Assembly (NCBI GenBank): GCA_049602155.1
Contig: JBMYRH010000006.1
Coordinates: forward strand, 186,001-250,000
Length of the DNA: 64,000 nt
Direction: 5' to 3'
Origin: JBMYRH01 sp049602155
GTDB lineage: Bacteria; Myxococcota_A; UBA9042; PHBI01; JBMYRH01
Notes under the pieces: model-generated
Seen by the model: only the letters and a program-made list of their open reading frames with translations
Told to the model about the DNA's origin: nothing
Database searches by the model: none
Program-made: the position numbers and the translations under genes
Part shown: positions 1-8,378 of the stretch, piece by piece
How positions within the stretch are numbered: the first letter of the stretch is position 1
Layout of the letters: each line of letters begins with the position of its first letter

Positions 1-1
1 C

Positions 2-253
2 GATGAGCATGGACTTGAAGAGTCCTATGAAGCCCTCGCACGCCACCCCGAGGTCTACGCAGTGGTGGAGGCTGCTGTTGAACGTGTGAACAAACTCGTT
101 GCGAGCCATGAGCAGATACGAAAGTTCGCAATTTTAGGTTCGGAGTTGACCCCGGAGGATGGGGAGATTACCCAAACACGCGTCCTGCGGCGCAAGGTCG
201 TCGCTGAACGCCACAAGGCGCTGTTAGATTCGTTCTACTTGGATTCGTACTGA
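2..253 (+). CDS. Long-chain acyl-CoA synthetase (AMP-binding), C-terminal end only
   Basis: Only the last 83 codons lie in the window; the reading frame is open from base 2 and the N-terminal part is off the left edge. The residues match the C-terminal lid of AMP-forming long-chain fatty-acid CoA ligases: a helix of the type AAVERVNKLVASHEQIRKFAIL, then a segment of the type LTPEDGEITQTRVLRRKVV, ending in a short basic/aromatic tail. Such enzymes activate fatty acids with ATP and CoA at the membrane, feeding beta-oxidation or lipid synthesis. The TGA stop overlaps the ATG of the next gene by one base, so the two are probably co-translated. Family identity is fairly secure; substrate range cannot be judged. 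Confidence 0.8.
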   Translation, partial: DEHGLEESYEALARHPEVYAVVEAAVERVNKLVASHEQIRKFAILGSELTPEDGEITQTRVLRRKVVAERHKALLDSFYLDSY

Positions 254-951
254 TGCAAACACTGATCATCATCCCGACCTACAACGAGATCGAGAACCTC
301 CCGCTCATTGTCCAGGCTGTCTTTGACGTTCAACCCGACGTCCACATCCTCATTGTCGATGACGGCTCTCCTGACGGCACAGGCGACCTCGCCGACACCT
401 TGGTGTCGCAGGATGAGAGAGTCCATGTGATGCATCGGACTGGCAAACTGGGTTTGGGCACCGCCTATATCGCTGGGTTCAAGTGGGCCCTAGAGCGCGA
501 CTATGAGTTCATCTTTGAGATGGATGCGGACTTCAGCCACCAACCCAAGTACCTCGCAGACTTTCTTGCGGCCGCTCAGGGGGCCGATCTTGTGCTAGGC
601 ACCCGTTACGTCGCCGGCGGCGGGACCGAGGGCTGGACACGCAGCCGTGAGTTTATCAGCCGAGGTGGTAACCTCTATGCCCGGCTGGTGCTCTGGCTGC
701 CCTTTCACGATCTCACGGGCGGGTTCAAGTGCTTCCGACGCAAGGTTCTGGAGACGATCGACCTCGATGCAGTGCGATCGACCGGCTACGCGTTTCAGAT
801 CGAGCTGACTTACCGAGCCGTCAAAGCAGGCTTTGCCGTGAAAGAGGTCCCGATCATCTTCCCCGACCGGACACGTGGTGAATCCAAGATGTCGGGGAGC
901 ATCGTGCGTGAAGCCATGGTGAACGTCGTCCGTCTTCGATTCGACGTGTAG
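253..951 (+). CDS. Polyprenol monophosphate mannosyltransferase (Dpm1-type GT2)
   Basis: This 232-residue GT-A glycosyltransferase is the length of single-domain dolichol/polyprenol-phosphate mannose synthases. It has the N-terminal PTYNE motif (residues 8-12), the nucleotide-binding VDDGSPDGTG (35-44) and the metal-binding DAD triad (91-93) followed by FSH. A conserved GGFKCFRR and an RTRGESKM segment near the end are also typical of the family. It should transfer a sugar, usually mannose, from GDP-sugar to polyprenyl phosphate on the cytoplasmic membrane face, supplying donors for protein or envelope glycosylation. There is no C-terminal membrane domain, so it is the short soluble type. The start codon overlaps the upstream stop. 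Confidence 0.9.
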   Translation: MQTLIIIPTYNEIENLPLIVQAVFDVQPDVHILIVDDGSPDGTGDLADTLVSQDERVHVMHRTGKLGLGTAYIAGFKWALERDYEFIFEMDADFSHQPKYLADFLAAAQGADLVLGTRYVAGGGTEGWTRSREFISRGGNLYARLVLWLPFHDLTGGFKCFRRKVLETIDLDAVRSTGYAFQIELTYRAVKAGFAVKEVPIIFPDRTRGESKMSGSIVREAMVNVVRLRFDV

Positions 952-1004
952 GCCGTCCGCCGTGTTGGGTTGCTGTCGCCCCTAAGAGCGCCTATCCTTG
1001 CAGC

Positions 1005-2444
1005 GTGGATCATCTTCGACGAGGGCTGGCAGTCTCTGTCCGGCGCGCGACGTGTCTTTGCCTTGCGGCGACGTTCAGCATTGCGCTTACGCCGTCGTCC
1101 GCGAATGCCACACAGTTCCACGTTCAAGCGGAGACGGTCGGGGATTTCTACCAGCTCCTCAACGCAAACAATGAAGTCCTGAACCGACGTCAAATTCATC
1201 AATACGTGGGCTTTGGGGCGTACGACCTCTTGAGCGATGGCGAACACCAGCTCTCGATTCAAACGCTGATGCGCTTTGATGCTGACTTCGGCATGGCCAG
1301 TGACGAGGTCGATCCCCAGAACAACGCCCGCACCGCTCACCTCACGGTTCAACATGCTGTGTTCGAGGGGCGCGATCTCTTCGGCGTCCTCGACTTCAAG
1401 CTGGGCCGGCAACTCCTCGCCGACCCCCTCGACTTCATGATGCTCGATGGTCTGAGCGTTCGACTCTCTTCCCCGTGGCACATCGGGGTGGAGCTCATCG
1501 CAGGCATGGAGTCGCAAAGCGCACGAGATCCCGATGTGCCACTCACTGCGTCAAGCCTGGAACTCGATGGCGTGCGATTCGTGGAAGGCTCCCACGAGAA
1601 CACCGACCAGGTCCGTGTGGTCCTAGGAGCGGCCCTGGTGACCACTGGGCTGTGGAACACGCGTGCACGTGTGTCCTACCGGAGGATCTTCTCGGGCATC
1701 GAAGAGGGGGCTCCCCTTGGTAAGGTCAATCAAGAGAAGATCGGCGCAGCGCTTTATCAACGCCTTTTCGACGTCCTCCATATCAACGGCGCTCTCTCCT
1801 ATGACCTCTACACGCTGCAGCCAGACGCGATCCGAGCTGGCGTCCGCGTTCAGGCGCTAGACAGCCTCGGGATAGAGGCTGAGTACGTGCGCTTGGTCCC
1901 TGTATTTGATGCAGACAGCATCTTCAACGTCTTCCAGGCGTACCCGCTTAACGACATCAACGCGCGGGTGCGATGGCACCTCTCTGAGCAAGCCTGGGCA
2001 TATGCGGGGGGGATGGTTCGACTCTTCGGTAACGAGGTCCAAAGTCAGGCCGATGCGCCGCCCACCTACGCCAACGAGGACGAAACCGTGATGGCTTACG
2101 GCGTGATGGCCGGCTATCACCACCGATTCGGTATGGATGGACGGGTCAGCGGTGATTTCAGTTACGAGGATGGCTACGGAGGCTCCCGCATGCTGGTGGA
2201 TGTGGGAGGCCGCTGGGGCGTGGTTCCCGGCGAGATCGAGCTCGATGGACGCATGACGGCCGTGCTGTTCCAAGATGAGCTCCAAGAGAACCTCGGGGCC
2301 TTCAGCTTTGGTTATCAAGTCGGCGGACGCTACCTCTTTGAAAAGCGTGCTGGGCTGCAATTGATGCTCGAGCACAACATCAACCGCCTCCAGAAACATC
2401 AGCTGAGGGTGTTTGTGTTGGCTGACGTCAATCTGTGGCTTTAG
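1005..2444 (+). CDS. Outer-membrane beta-barrel / porin-like protein
   Basis: A 479-residue exported protein. The GTG start is chosen because it gives a twin-Arg-containing basic N-terminus followed by a hydrophobic stretch and a Sec-type cleavage region ending ANA near residue 35; no good ribosome site is visible. The mature part consists of alternating polar/hydrophobic strands with many aromatic residues, including segments such as GRQLLADPLD and WHIGVELIAGM, and ends in a terminal aromatic strand (ADVNLWL). This matches large outer-membrane barrels of the alginate-export/porin kind. It lies immediately before the multiheme cytochrome gene (14 bases apart), which suggests a shared function. 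The exact family is not recognised. Confidence 0.6.
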   Translation: MDHLRRGLAVSVRRATCLCLAATFSIALTPSSANATQFHVQAETVGDFYQLLNANNEVLNRRQIHQYVGFGAYDLLSDGEHQLSIQTLMRFDADFGMASDEVDPQNNARTAHLTVQHAVFEGRDLFGVLDFKLGRQLLADPLDFMMLDGLSVRLSSPWHIGVELIAGMESQSARDPDVPLTASSLELDGVRFVEGSHENTDQVRVVLGAALVTTGLWNTRARVSYRRIFSGIEEGAPLGKVNQEKIGAALYQRLFDVLHINGALSYDLYTLQPDAIRAGVRVQALDSLGIEAEYVRLVPVFDADSIFNVFQAYPLNDINARVRWHLSEQAWAYAGGMVRLFGNEVQSQADAPPTYANEDETVMAYGVMAGYHHRFGMDGRVSGDFSYEDGYGGSRMLVDVGGRWGVVPGEIELDGRMTAVLFQDELQENLGAFSFGYQVGGRYLFEKRAGLQLMLEHNINRLQKHQLRVFVLADVNLWL

Positions 2445-2457
2445 GGGCGAAGGGCGC

Positions 2458-4053
2458 ATGGGGATGAGACACGCGACACGAGGGGTGCTTATCGGGCTCA
2501 CAGCAGCGGCTGTAGCGCTCGCTGTGGCGTCCACCGTCGTGCACGCCGATGAGGACCCCACCCCAATCTCGGATGAGGCCGCTAGCGAGGCGCCCGAGAC
2601 GGCACCGGCGGAGGCCGAGCCCGCAGAAGCGACACCTGTGGAGGCCGAGCCCGCAGAAGCGGCACCGGCGGAGGCCAAGCCATCAGAAGCGGCACCGGCG
2701 GAGGCCAAGCCATCAGAAGCGGCACCGGCGGAGGCCAAGCCATCAGAAGCGGCACCGGCGGAGCCGGCTAAAGGAGCGCTGGCCATCATGGCCATCCACG
2801 CGGGCTCCCCTGACGACCCGCTCACTTGGGCAGGGCAAGATGCACTGCGGTCCAAAAACGTAGGGCGTCAACACACCCCCAGTCGTGAGATCTTTCCGGA
2901 CCAAACGCTGCCGTTCCGGTTTAGCCATCGCATTCACGTCGCTGAGGACCTGGATTGCACCGACTGCCATGACTCGGCGACAACCAGTGTCCGGAGCAAA
3001 GATGTCGTCTTACCCATCGAAGAGACGTGCTTTGATTGCCATGACGTAAATGACGGCATGATGGAGCCGGATGAGTCGGATCCGCCGGCCGCCTGCACGA
3101 TCTGTCATCCTGGCTACATCCCTGAGTTCCCGGAGGGCTTTGACGCCTTTGATGAGACGCATCATGCGCGCGTCGCACCCGCTCGTATCGTCATCCCCGA
3201 GCCTCACCTAAAGTTCAACCACAAGGTCCATATCGATAAAGGGTTCCAGTGCACGGAGTGCCACGGAGACATGGCCGACGTGGACCTCGCGACACGCGAG
3301 AATGCCTTACCTACGATGGGCAAGTGTCTGGAGTGTCACGACGGCCAGCAGGCCCCCGACGAGTGCCGAACCTGCCACCTCACGCTTCCCGATGGCCGAA
3401 TTGACACGATGGCGTCTGGCGTCCCCCTCAAGCCCGCCGGCTGGTACATGGCGGACGCTCACGACGAAAGTTTCCTGAAAGACCATCGCATGGCCGCCCA
3501 GATGAACGATGGGTATTGCGAGAACTGCCACAAACCGAAGTTCTGTCTCGACTGTCACAATGGTGTTCAGAAGCCGTTGAAGTATCACCCCAACAACTGG
3601 ACGCTTCAGCACCCCATTGCCGCTCGAAAGAACAGCCCAGATTGCAACAGCTGCCATCGTATTCAGACCTTCTGCGTGAACTGTCATCAGCAAACGCAGG
3701 TATCTTGGGAGAGCAATGTCGCAGGCGTTGGACGTGAAGCATGGTCGGCGAACGGCACGATGGGCGTGGACTATCACCCTGAGGGCTGGGTCTACCCGGG
3801 GCGGGGGCCAGACCATCACGCGCGGCACGCCCAACGGAACATTCGCGCCTGTGCGAGCTGCCATACCGAGCAAACCTGCCTGGAATGCCACAGCCTAAAC
3901 GGGTCCTTTGGCCCGGCGGCGATTAGCCCGCATCCGCCAGGCTTTGCGAACTCCACGCTGTGTCGGGGCATGGCTAAGCGAAACCATCGGGCCTGCGTGA
4001 AGTGCCACACGCAAGGTTCACCGAATATGAACTGCTTGCCTGGCTCCCCCTAA
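2458..4053 (+). CDS. Exported 13-heme c-type cytochrome
   Basis: A 531-residue secreted protein. Start 2458 is chosen over in-frame upstream codons because it gives a short MGMRHATRG n-region, a hydrophobic core and an AxA-like cleavage site before DEDPTP. After the signal comes a low-complexity Ala/Glu/Pro tract, then thirteen CxxCH heme-binding motifs: CTDCH, CFDCH, CTICH, CTECH, CLECH, CRTCH, CENCH, CLDCH, CNSCH, CVNCH, CASCH, CLECH and CVKCH. Many free histidines could act as distal ligands. It should sit in the periplasm or on the outer membrane and move electrons. It follows the outer-membrane barrel gene directly, so a porin-cytochrome unit is possible. Heme content is secure; partner and direction of electron flow are inferred. 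Confidence 0.85.
   Translation: MGMRHATRGVLIGLTAAAVALAVASTVVHADEDPTPISDEAASEAPETAPAEAEPAEATPVEAEPAEAAPAEAKPSEAAPAEAKPSEAAPAEAKPSEAAPAEPAKGALAIMAIHAGSPDDPLTWAGQDALRSKNVGRQHTPSREIFPDQTLPFRFSHRIHVAEDLDCTDCHDSATTSVRSKDVVLPIEETCFDCHDVNDGMMEPDESDPPAACTICHPGYIPEFPEGFDAFDETHHARVAPARIVIPEPHLKFNHKVHIDKGFQCTECHGDMADVDLATRENALPTMGKCLECHDGQQAPDECRTCHLTLPDGRIDTMASGVPLKPAGWYMADAHDESFLKDHRMAAQMNDGYCENCHKPKFCLDCHNGVQKPLKYHPNNWTLQHPIAARKNSPDCNSCHRIQTFCVNCHQQTQVSWESNVAGVGREAWSANGTMGVDYHPEGWVYPGRGPDHHARHAQRNIRACASCHTEQTCLECHSLNGSFGPAAISPHPPGFANSTLCRGMAKRNHRACVKCHTQGSPNMNCLPGSP
2608..2757 (+). repeat. Five tandem 30-bp units encoding AEAKPSEAAP-type decapeptides
   Basis: Five in-frame 30-base units lie in the cytochrome gene just after the signal peptide. 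The decapeptides are AEAEPAEATP, VEAEPAEAAP and then three AEAKPSEAAP copies. The last three units are identical at the DNA level, so copy number probably changes by slippage or unequal exchange. The encoded Ala/Glu/Pro linker would be extended and could space the heme domain from the membrane or an anchor. Confidence 0.9.
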
Positions 4054-4073
4054 AGCAGCCCCGAAGGCTGCGA

Positions 4074-4114
4074 CGGAGCGTTGAGGCCTACGGAGCGTTG
4101 AGGCCTACGGAGCG
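4074..4114. repeat. Short 17-bp tandem repeat in the convergent intergenic gap
   Basis: The 17-base unit CGGAGCGTTGAGGCCTA occurs twice in direct succession (4074-4090 and 4091-4107) and a third copy begins (CGGAGCG, 4108-4114). It lies between the cytochrome stop and the convergent Fe-S oxidoreductase stop, next to two palindromes, one at 4055-4071 (GCAGCC/GGCTGC) and one at 4130-4156. No coding role is visible. Confidence 0.8.
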
Positions 4115-4129
4115 AGTAATCCACGAAGG

Positions 4130-4156
4130 GTAGGGCAGGCATGAGCCTGCTCCTAC
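4130..4156. terminator. Strong palindrome, possible bidirectional terminator or REP-like element
   Basis: A near-perfect inverted repeat: GTAGG then GCAGGC, loop ATGA, then GCCTGC and CCTAC, with one bulged T. It sits between two convergent genes, where a bidirectional terminator is expected, but neither side has a clear T-run. Read on the minus strand it begins GTAGGAGCAGGCTCATGCC, which resembles the REP palindromes of pseudomonads. Terminator or dispersed repeat cannot be decided from this window. Confidence 0.5.
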
Positions 4157-4208
4157 TGGACCGATGCAGCATCTGCAGCAGCAGCCGCGATGGAAGCGGC
4201 TGACCGCT

Positions 4209-6242
4209 TTAGGTGAGGCTCTCGGCGACGAGCTCTGCGATGTCCTTTGTTTGAACACCCTCGATCTGAAGCTCGTTCACGCCGTCCTTAAGCATCATCT
4301 TGCAGAAGGGGCACGCCACCGCGATGGTGTCAGGCTGCACCTCCATGGCCTGCTGGACCCGGGTCTGGTTGATTCGAGCACCGTTGTGCTCCTCCATCCA
4401 CACACGCGCGCCACCAGCGCCACAGCACATGCCCGCTGAGCGGTTACGGGCCATCTCCTTGACCTCAAGCCCCGGGATCGCAGCGAGCGCCTGACGAGGC
4501 TGCTCATACACATCGTTATATCGGCCCAGGTAGCAGGAGTCGTGATAAGCGACCTGCTTGGAGCCCTCTGGCGTGCTACGTGGCGTCACGCGGCCCTCCG
4601 AGATGAGCCGCTCAATGAGGGTGCTGTGGTGCACGACCTCAAAGGTGCCGCCAAAGTGGGGGTACTCATTGGCGAGCGTGTTGAAGCAGTGAGGGCAGTG
4701 CGTCACGAGCTTCTTCTTATGGCAGCCGTGCGCTTTGAGCGTCTCAATGTTCTGCTCAGCCATGATCTGAAAGAGATACTCATTGCCGGCACGACGGGCT
4801 GCGTCTCCTGTGCAGGTTTCCTCCTCACCCAAGATGGCAAATGAGATGTCTGCCGCACGGAGGATGTCCACAAGCGCCCGTGAGACCTTCTTCTGCTGGT
4901 CGTCGTAAGCACCAGCACATCCCACCCAGAAGATGTACTCCGCGTCCGGGTTGTCGGCCAGCAGCGGAATGTCCAAGCCCTCCGCCCAGGCTGTCCTGTC
5001 AGCCATCGGGAGGCCCCAGGGGTTCCCTTTCTGCTCGAGGTTCTTAAAGGTCCCACCGAGCTCCTTGGGGAACCGCGCCTCCATCAACGTCAGGTTGCGG
5101 CGCAGGTCGATGATCTTGTCGACGTGCTCAATCATGACCGGGCAGGCCTCAGAGCACGCACGGCAAGTCGTACAATCCCAGATTTGGTCATAGCCGACCG
5201 CCTCATCTAGGGTCGGCCCGTCATAGTCGGCGGAGGGGCCGCTGTTGGCGATAAGCTCAGCCTCGCGCCGGTAGAGCTGATTCCGAATGTCGACGATGAG
5301 CAGCTTCGGGTTCAGCGGCTTGCCGGTCAACGAGGTCGGACAGTTAACCGTGCATCGACCGCACTCTGTACACGTGTAGGTGTCCAACAGCTGATTGGGA
5401 TCGAATTGAAGCACATGGCTCACCCCGAAGTGCTCTTGCTCCTCGATGTTGTCGATGGCTCGGATCCGGCCGTGCGGGACAAGTGCAATCTCGCTTAGGA
5501 ACACATTCAGGACCGAGGTGATGACATGAAAGTGCTTGGAGCCCGGCAAGATGTTTAAGAACGTGAGGACGACCCAAATGTGTGTCCAATAGGAGACCTC
5601 GCGAATCTGCAGCAGCGTCCGCGGCTCCACGTCGACCATAAGGTTCGCTAAAGCGGCGCCGATGATCGCGTACTCCATCTCACCAGCGAGGAGCGGCGTC
5701 ACGCTGTTCGTCGCAGTAGCGTAGGCGAAGAGGCTGGCATCAAAGCAGAAGTCGCTCACGACGAGCGCCATGATCATGCCTAAGACCGCCACGGCCTCGA
5801 GGCTCAAGGTAAGGCGCTCAGGCTTCACGAAGACACGCCGGTACATCGCGTAGGACACCATCACGAGCACGATGAGCTCTGTGATGTCTTTCAATAGCGC
5901 GTACTGGTTATGGAAGGGGAGGTGGAGGTCGGGAACAAAGGCAATTGAGATCAGGTAGATCGTGCGAATCTGGAGGATGAGAAATCCCCAGAAAATGAAC
6001 GCATGCATCAGCCCCGTGGCGCGCTCTTGAGGCTTGAAAAACTTCTTCTGAGCGAGGAAGTAGACGAGCACGTTCCAGAGGCGCTGGGGGATCTGAGTGA
6101 CGACGCGGGCAAGGTAAGCGTCCATGTCATCTCGGCCCGATGCGAGCCAAAGTAGCTGGAACTTGCCCCACATAATCCGGACGAACACCGTCGCCGCAAC
6201 GAGCAGCGCAATGGTCATCGGTAGTGTTCGAACGTCGTTCAT
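4209..6242 (-). CDS. EMO-like membrane Fe-S oxidoreductase (CCG/DUF224 family)
   Basis: A 677-residue membrane protein. Start 6242 is chosen because the ATG overlaps the trmB stop (ATGA) and begins a clean membrane domain; the frame stays open further upstream but only across trmB. Residues 1-255 hold about six membrane helices of the nitrate-reductase-gamma/heme-b type. Two 4Fe-4S clusters follow (C291/294/297/301 and C357/360/363/367), then two cysteine-rich CCG domains with CPHC, CCGAGG and CPFC motifs. This architecture matches the ETF:(methyl)menaquinone oxidoreductases (EMO) that pass acyl-CoA dehydrogenase electrons to quinones in many deltaproteobacteria and actinobacteria. No etfAB genes are adjacent, so the partner is inferred. 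Other HdrD-like oxidoreductases remain possible. Confidence 0.8.
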   Translation of the reverse strand: MNDVRTLPMTIALLVAATVFVRIMWGKFQLLWLASGRDDMDAYLARVVTQIPQRLWNVLVYFLAQKKFFKPQERATGLMHAFIFWGFLILQIRTIYLISIAFVPDLHLPFHNQYALLKDITELIVLVMVSYAMYRRVFVKPERLTLSLEAVAVLGMIMALVVSDFCFDASLFAYATATNSVTPLLAGEMEYAIIGAALANLMVDVEPRTLLQIREVSYWTHIWVVLTFLNILPGSKHFHVITSVLNVFLSEIALVPHGRIRAIDNIEEQEHFGVSHVLQFDPNQLLDTYTCTECGRCTVNCPTSLTGKPLNPKLLIVDIRNQLYRREAELIANSGPSADYDGPTLDEAVGYDQIWDCTTCRACSEACPVMIEHVDKIIDLRRNLTLMEARFPKELGGTFKNLEQKGNPWGLPMADRTAWAEGLDIPLLADNPDAEYIFWVGCAGAYDDQQKKVSRALVDILRAADISFAILGEEETCTGDAARRAGNEYLFQIMAEQNIETLKAHGCHKKKLVTHCPHCFNTLANEYPHFGGTFEVVHHSTLIERLISEGRVTPRSTPEGSKQVAYHDSCYLGRYNDVYEQPRQALAAIPGLEVKEMARNRSAGMCCGAGGARVWMEEHNGARINQTRVQQAMEVQPDTIAVACPFCKMMLKDGVNELQIEGVQTKDIAELVAESLT

Positions 6243-6934
6243 CGCGTCGTCTCCTTCAAATAGCGGAAGGCGTATACCGGGATATTGTGGTCTGCGCACT
6301 TCTTCTCTCGATGAGAGCGAGGTACGCGCCCGAGCAGGGGATCCCCTGCGTGAGTGCCTGTCAGCTGAAACCCAACGTGGTCCGACACGGAGGATACCAT
6401 CAGGTCCGCATAAGCCGGTACATCCGTCTTGGCGATGAGCGACCCGCCCGGCGCCAGAATACGGTGAATAAGATCCAGCCAAGGCCGAGAGAACACCCGC
6501 CGCTTGTGATGCCGTCGCTTCCACCAAGGGTCCGGGAAAAGTATGTGCACGCAAGAGACGCTCTCGGGCGCGATCAACGCCTCCAAGAATGGCCGGGCGT
6601 CGCCCTCCACGACTCTGACATTGCTAAGCTCTGCCCGCGTCGCCCCTTTGGCGGCCTGGCGCACCCACTGACGACGGATCTCAAAGCCAAGGACGTTACG
6701 GTCCGGATCCTGACGCGCTAAATCCAAAAGGTGATGAGACCGTCCGAAGCCCACCTCCACCTCGAGCGGGGCCGAGGCCACAAATGATGTAAAAGCCGAC
6801 ATATCGTCGGGTCGCCGATACGGAGCAAGCACCCAGTCGTGCGCGATGGGCGGGATTCGAGAGGTGGCGATCCGTCGCTGGATGCTGCCGCCGACGAGGC
6901 CCACATGTTGGTCTTGGTCACTTCCCACAGCCAT
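6239..6934 (-). CDS. trmB: tRNA (guanine-46-N7)-methyltransferase
   Basis: A 231-residue class I SAM methyltransferase of the TrmB family. It shows the SAM-binding motif EVGFGRSHHLLDLA, a NVLGFEIR segment, and the diagnostic FPDPWWKRRHHKRR signature that contacts tRNA. It methylates G46 in the variable loop of tRNAs in the cytoplasm. ATG 6934 is taken as the start; a TTG two codons upstream is also open, and no clear ribosome site is present. The stop overlaps the next gene's ATG, and the upstream gene ends 28 bases away, so it probably belongs to the minus-strand run from 10189. Confidence 0.93.
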   Translation of the reverse strand: MAVGSDQDQHVGLVGGSIQRRIATSRIPPIAHDWVLAPYRRPDDMSAFTSFVASAPLEVEVGFGRSHHLLDLARQDPDRNVLGFEIRRQWVRQAAKGATRAELSNVRVVEGDARPFLEALIAPESVSCVHILFPDPWWKRRHHKRRVFSRPWLDLIHRILAPGGSLIAKTDVPAYADLMVSSVSDHVGFQLTGTHAGDPLLGRVPRSHREKKCADHNIPVYAFRYLKETTR

Positions 6935-6962
6935 CAGCAATAGCCAGACGCACGCACAGACG

Positions 6963-8378
6963 TCAACCGTCCGGCGAGTGTTCGCAGCGCGTTCGCGTGA
7001 CGTCCCCCTGAGCCTGCCCAGAGGAATCCCATCGGTTCACTGGGGCGATTTCCTCTAATCGGGGGGCCAACAGCGCCCCTCCGAGCCCCACGAATGTGTA
7101 GCGCCAAGGCTCTAAGAGGCTTCGGGCTAAGACCAACGCTTGTCTGTTCGTGGGCATGGATGCGCGACCAAACAGGGCCTCCTCCGCCGCCAATATACAG
7201 CGCGCCACGGGCTGCTCAGAGCGCACTAGGCGCTCTCCCGAGAGATAATCCAAGCTCCCCGAGACGCTTTCATCCGCCGGCCTTTGTGCCGGGGGTCGCC
7301 ACAGCGCAGCAACTTGCAAGAGATCCCCAAGGGCTTGCTCAGCGCTCCCTCGGGTCGCAGATAAGGCGACAGAAATCGAGGCGCCTGGTCCGGTGGCGAG
7401 ATCAACAATGCTGGGTGCTGCGCGCCGCGCTTGCTCCAACCCAACGACCGAGGCCACCGGGCCTGCCGGGCGCTCCGCTAACGCCGTGAACCAGCCGCCA
7501 AGCGCCCTTCGGGAGGGAGACCCTAGCCCCGGAACTGCAGCGGCAAAGAGTGCGATGGTGTCCTCCGCATCGCGTCCCGTATCAAGCAGGTGATGTGCTG
7601 TTCGGCCATGGGGGGTGCAGACGGGCTGAGTTGTCGGAACCGGGCCGCTCTCTCGCCAGTCTGACCAGGCCGAGGAGAGCGAGCCCTCGGCGGTTGTCAC
7701 GAAGACCGCCCGCGAGGGCCGAAACCAGCGACGCCAGTGCCGGACAGCGTCTTCGCGCACGGTGGCATCGAAGAGCGTCGCCGGGGGCTCTAGGTGGAGG
7801 GGTCGGTTCAGGCCTAGAGAGAACCCAATGGCCACCGCCAGCATGGTGTTGAGCGATTCATCGCCGCTCGCCTCGATTCGCTGTCGCTCGCGAGCGCCGA
7901 GCACCTGCATTGCTGTCGCCGGAAAGGAGGGGCGCTGGGCGAGATCAGCGAGTAACGCAATAGCTGCGGACTCGGACACCTTGGGGCCCTGCACAACCCA
8001 GCCGAAGAGGCTCCCGTGGGAAACTGGGATTAAGGTCACACCGAGCTCAAGCGCTCGCCCCTCGGGCGCGAGTACGTCATCCCCTTCGGTACCCAAGACC
8101 GCCGTGCGCACCGTCCACTCGGTGAGCCCCGGCCGCTCGGGGGGATCGAGGAGCGGGCCACCGCTGAACAAGATCCCGGCTTCAAACGTGTCGCCCGCCG
8201 CGGGTATGCGGACGACGCGAACACCATTGTCCATGCGCTCGGCGGCGAGGGCAGGGTGCTCCGTGAGAGGCAGAGCATCAAGTGACCCTCTCACGGCGGA
8301 GTCAGGCGTCACAGATGCGCACCCCGCAATGGAGAGTCCGCCGAGTACCAGGGCAATGGCACGGGTCAGCGTCGTCAC
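6963..8378 (-). CDS. M16 peptidase-like lipoprotein lacking the zinc motif
   Basis: A 471-residue predicted lipoprotein with signal peptide and lipobox LSIAGC. The body resembles the M16 (insulinase/processing peptidase) fold: an N-terminal strand NGVRVVRIPA, a segment GILFSGGPLLDPPERPGLTEWTVR, and a later WFRPSRAVFVTTAEG where M16 proteins have the FxPxN/AxxVVVG strand. The HxxEH zinc-binding motif expected after the PGLTE segment is absent (EWTVR instead), so it is probably not catalytic, like the non-catalytic subunits of M16B pairs. The GTG start overlaps the stop of the upstream gene (GTGA). Its partner is probably that upstream protein. The fold assignment is moderate and rests on pattern, not alignment. 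Confidence 0.6.
   Translation of the reverse strand: MTTLTRAIALVLGGLSIAGCASVTPDSAVRGSLDALPLTEHPALAAERMDNGVRVVRIPAAGDTFEAGILFSGGPLLDPPERPGLTEWTVRTAVLGTEGDDVLAPEGRALELGVTLIPVSHGSLFGWVVQGPKVSESAAIALLADLAQRPSFPATAMQVLGARERQRIEASGDESLNTMLAVAIGFSLGLNRPLHLEPPATLFDATVREDAVRHWRRWFRPSRAVFVTTAEGSLSSAWSDWRESGPVPTTQPVCTPHGRTAHHLLDTGRDAEDTIALFAAAVPGLGSPSRRALGGWFTALAERPAGPVASVVGLEQARRAAPSIVDLATGPGASISVALSATRGSAEQALGDLLQVAALWRPPAQRPADESVSGSLDYLSGERLVRSEQPVARCILAAEEALFGRASMPTNRQALVLARSLLEPWRYTFVGLGGALLAPRLEEIAPVNRWDSSGQAQGDVTRTRCEHSPDG

Noticed and set aside
1857..2855. A 332-codon minus-strand frame opposite the barrel and cytochrome genes
   Set aside because: Its AGAASDGLAS repeats are simply the antisense of the Ala/Glu/Pro repeat in the cytochrome, which has a signal peptide and 13 heme sites.
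6243..6554. Extending the Fe-S oxidoreductase by 104 residues upstream
   Set aside because: The extension lies over trmB, has no membrane or Fe-S features, and the ATGA overlap at 6242 is the better start.
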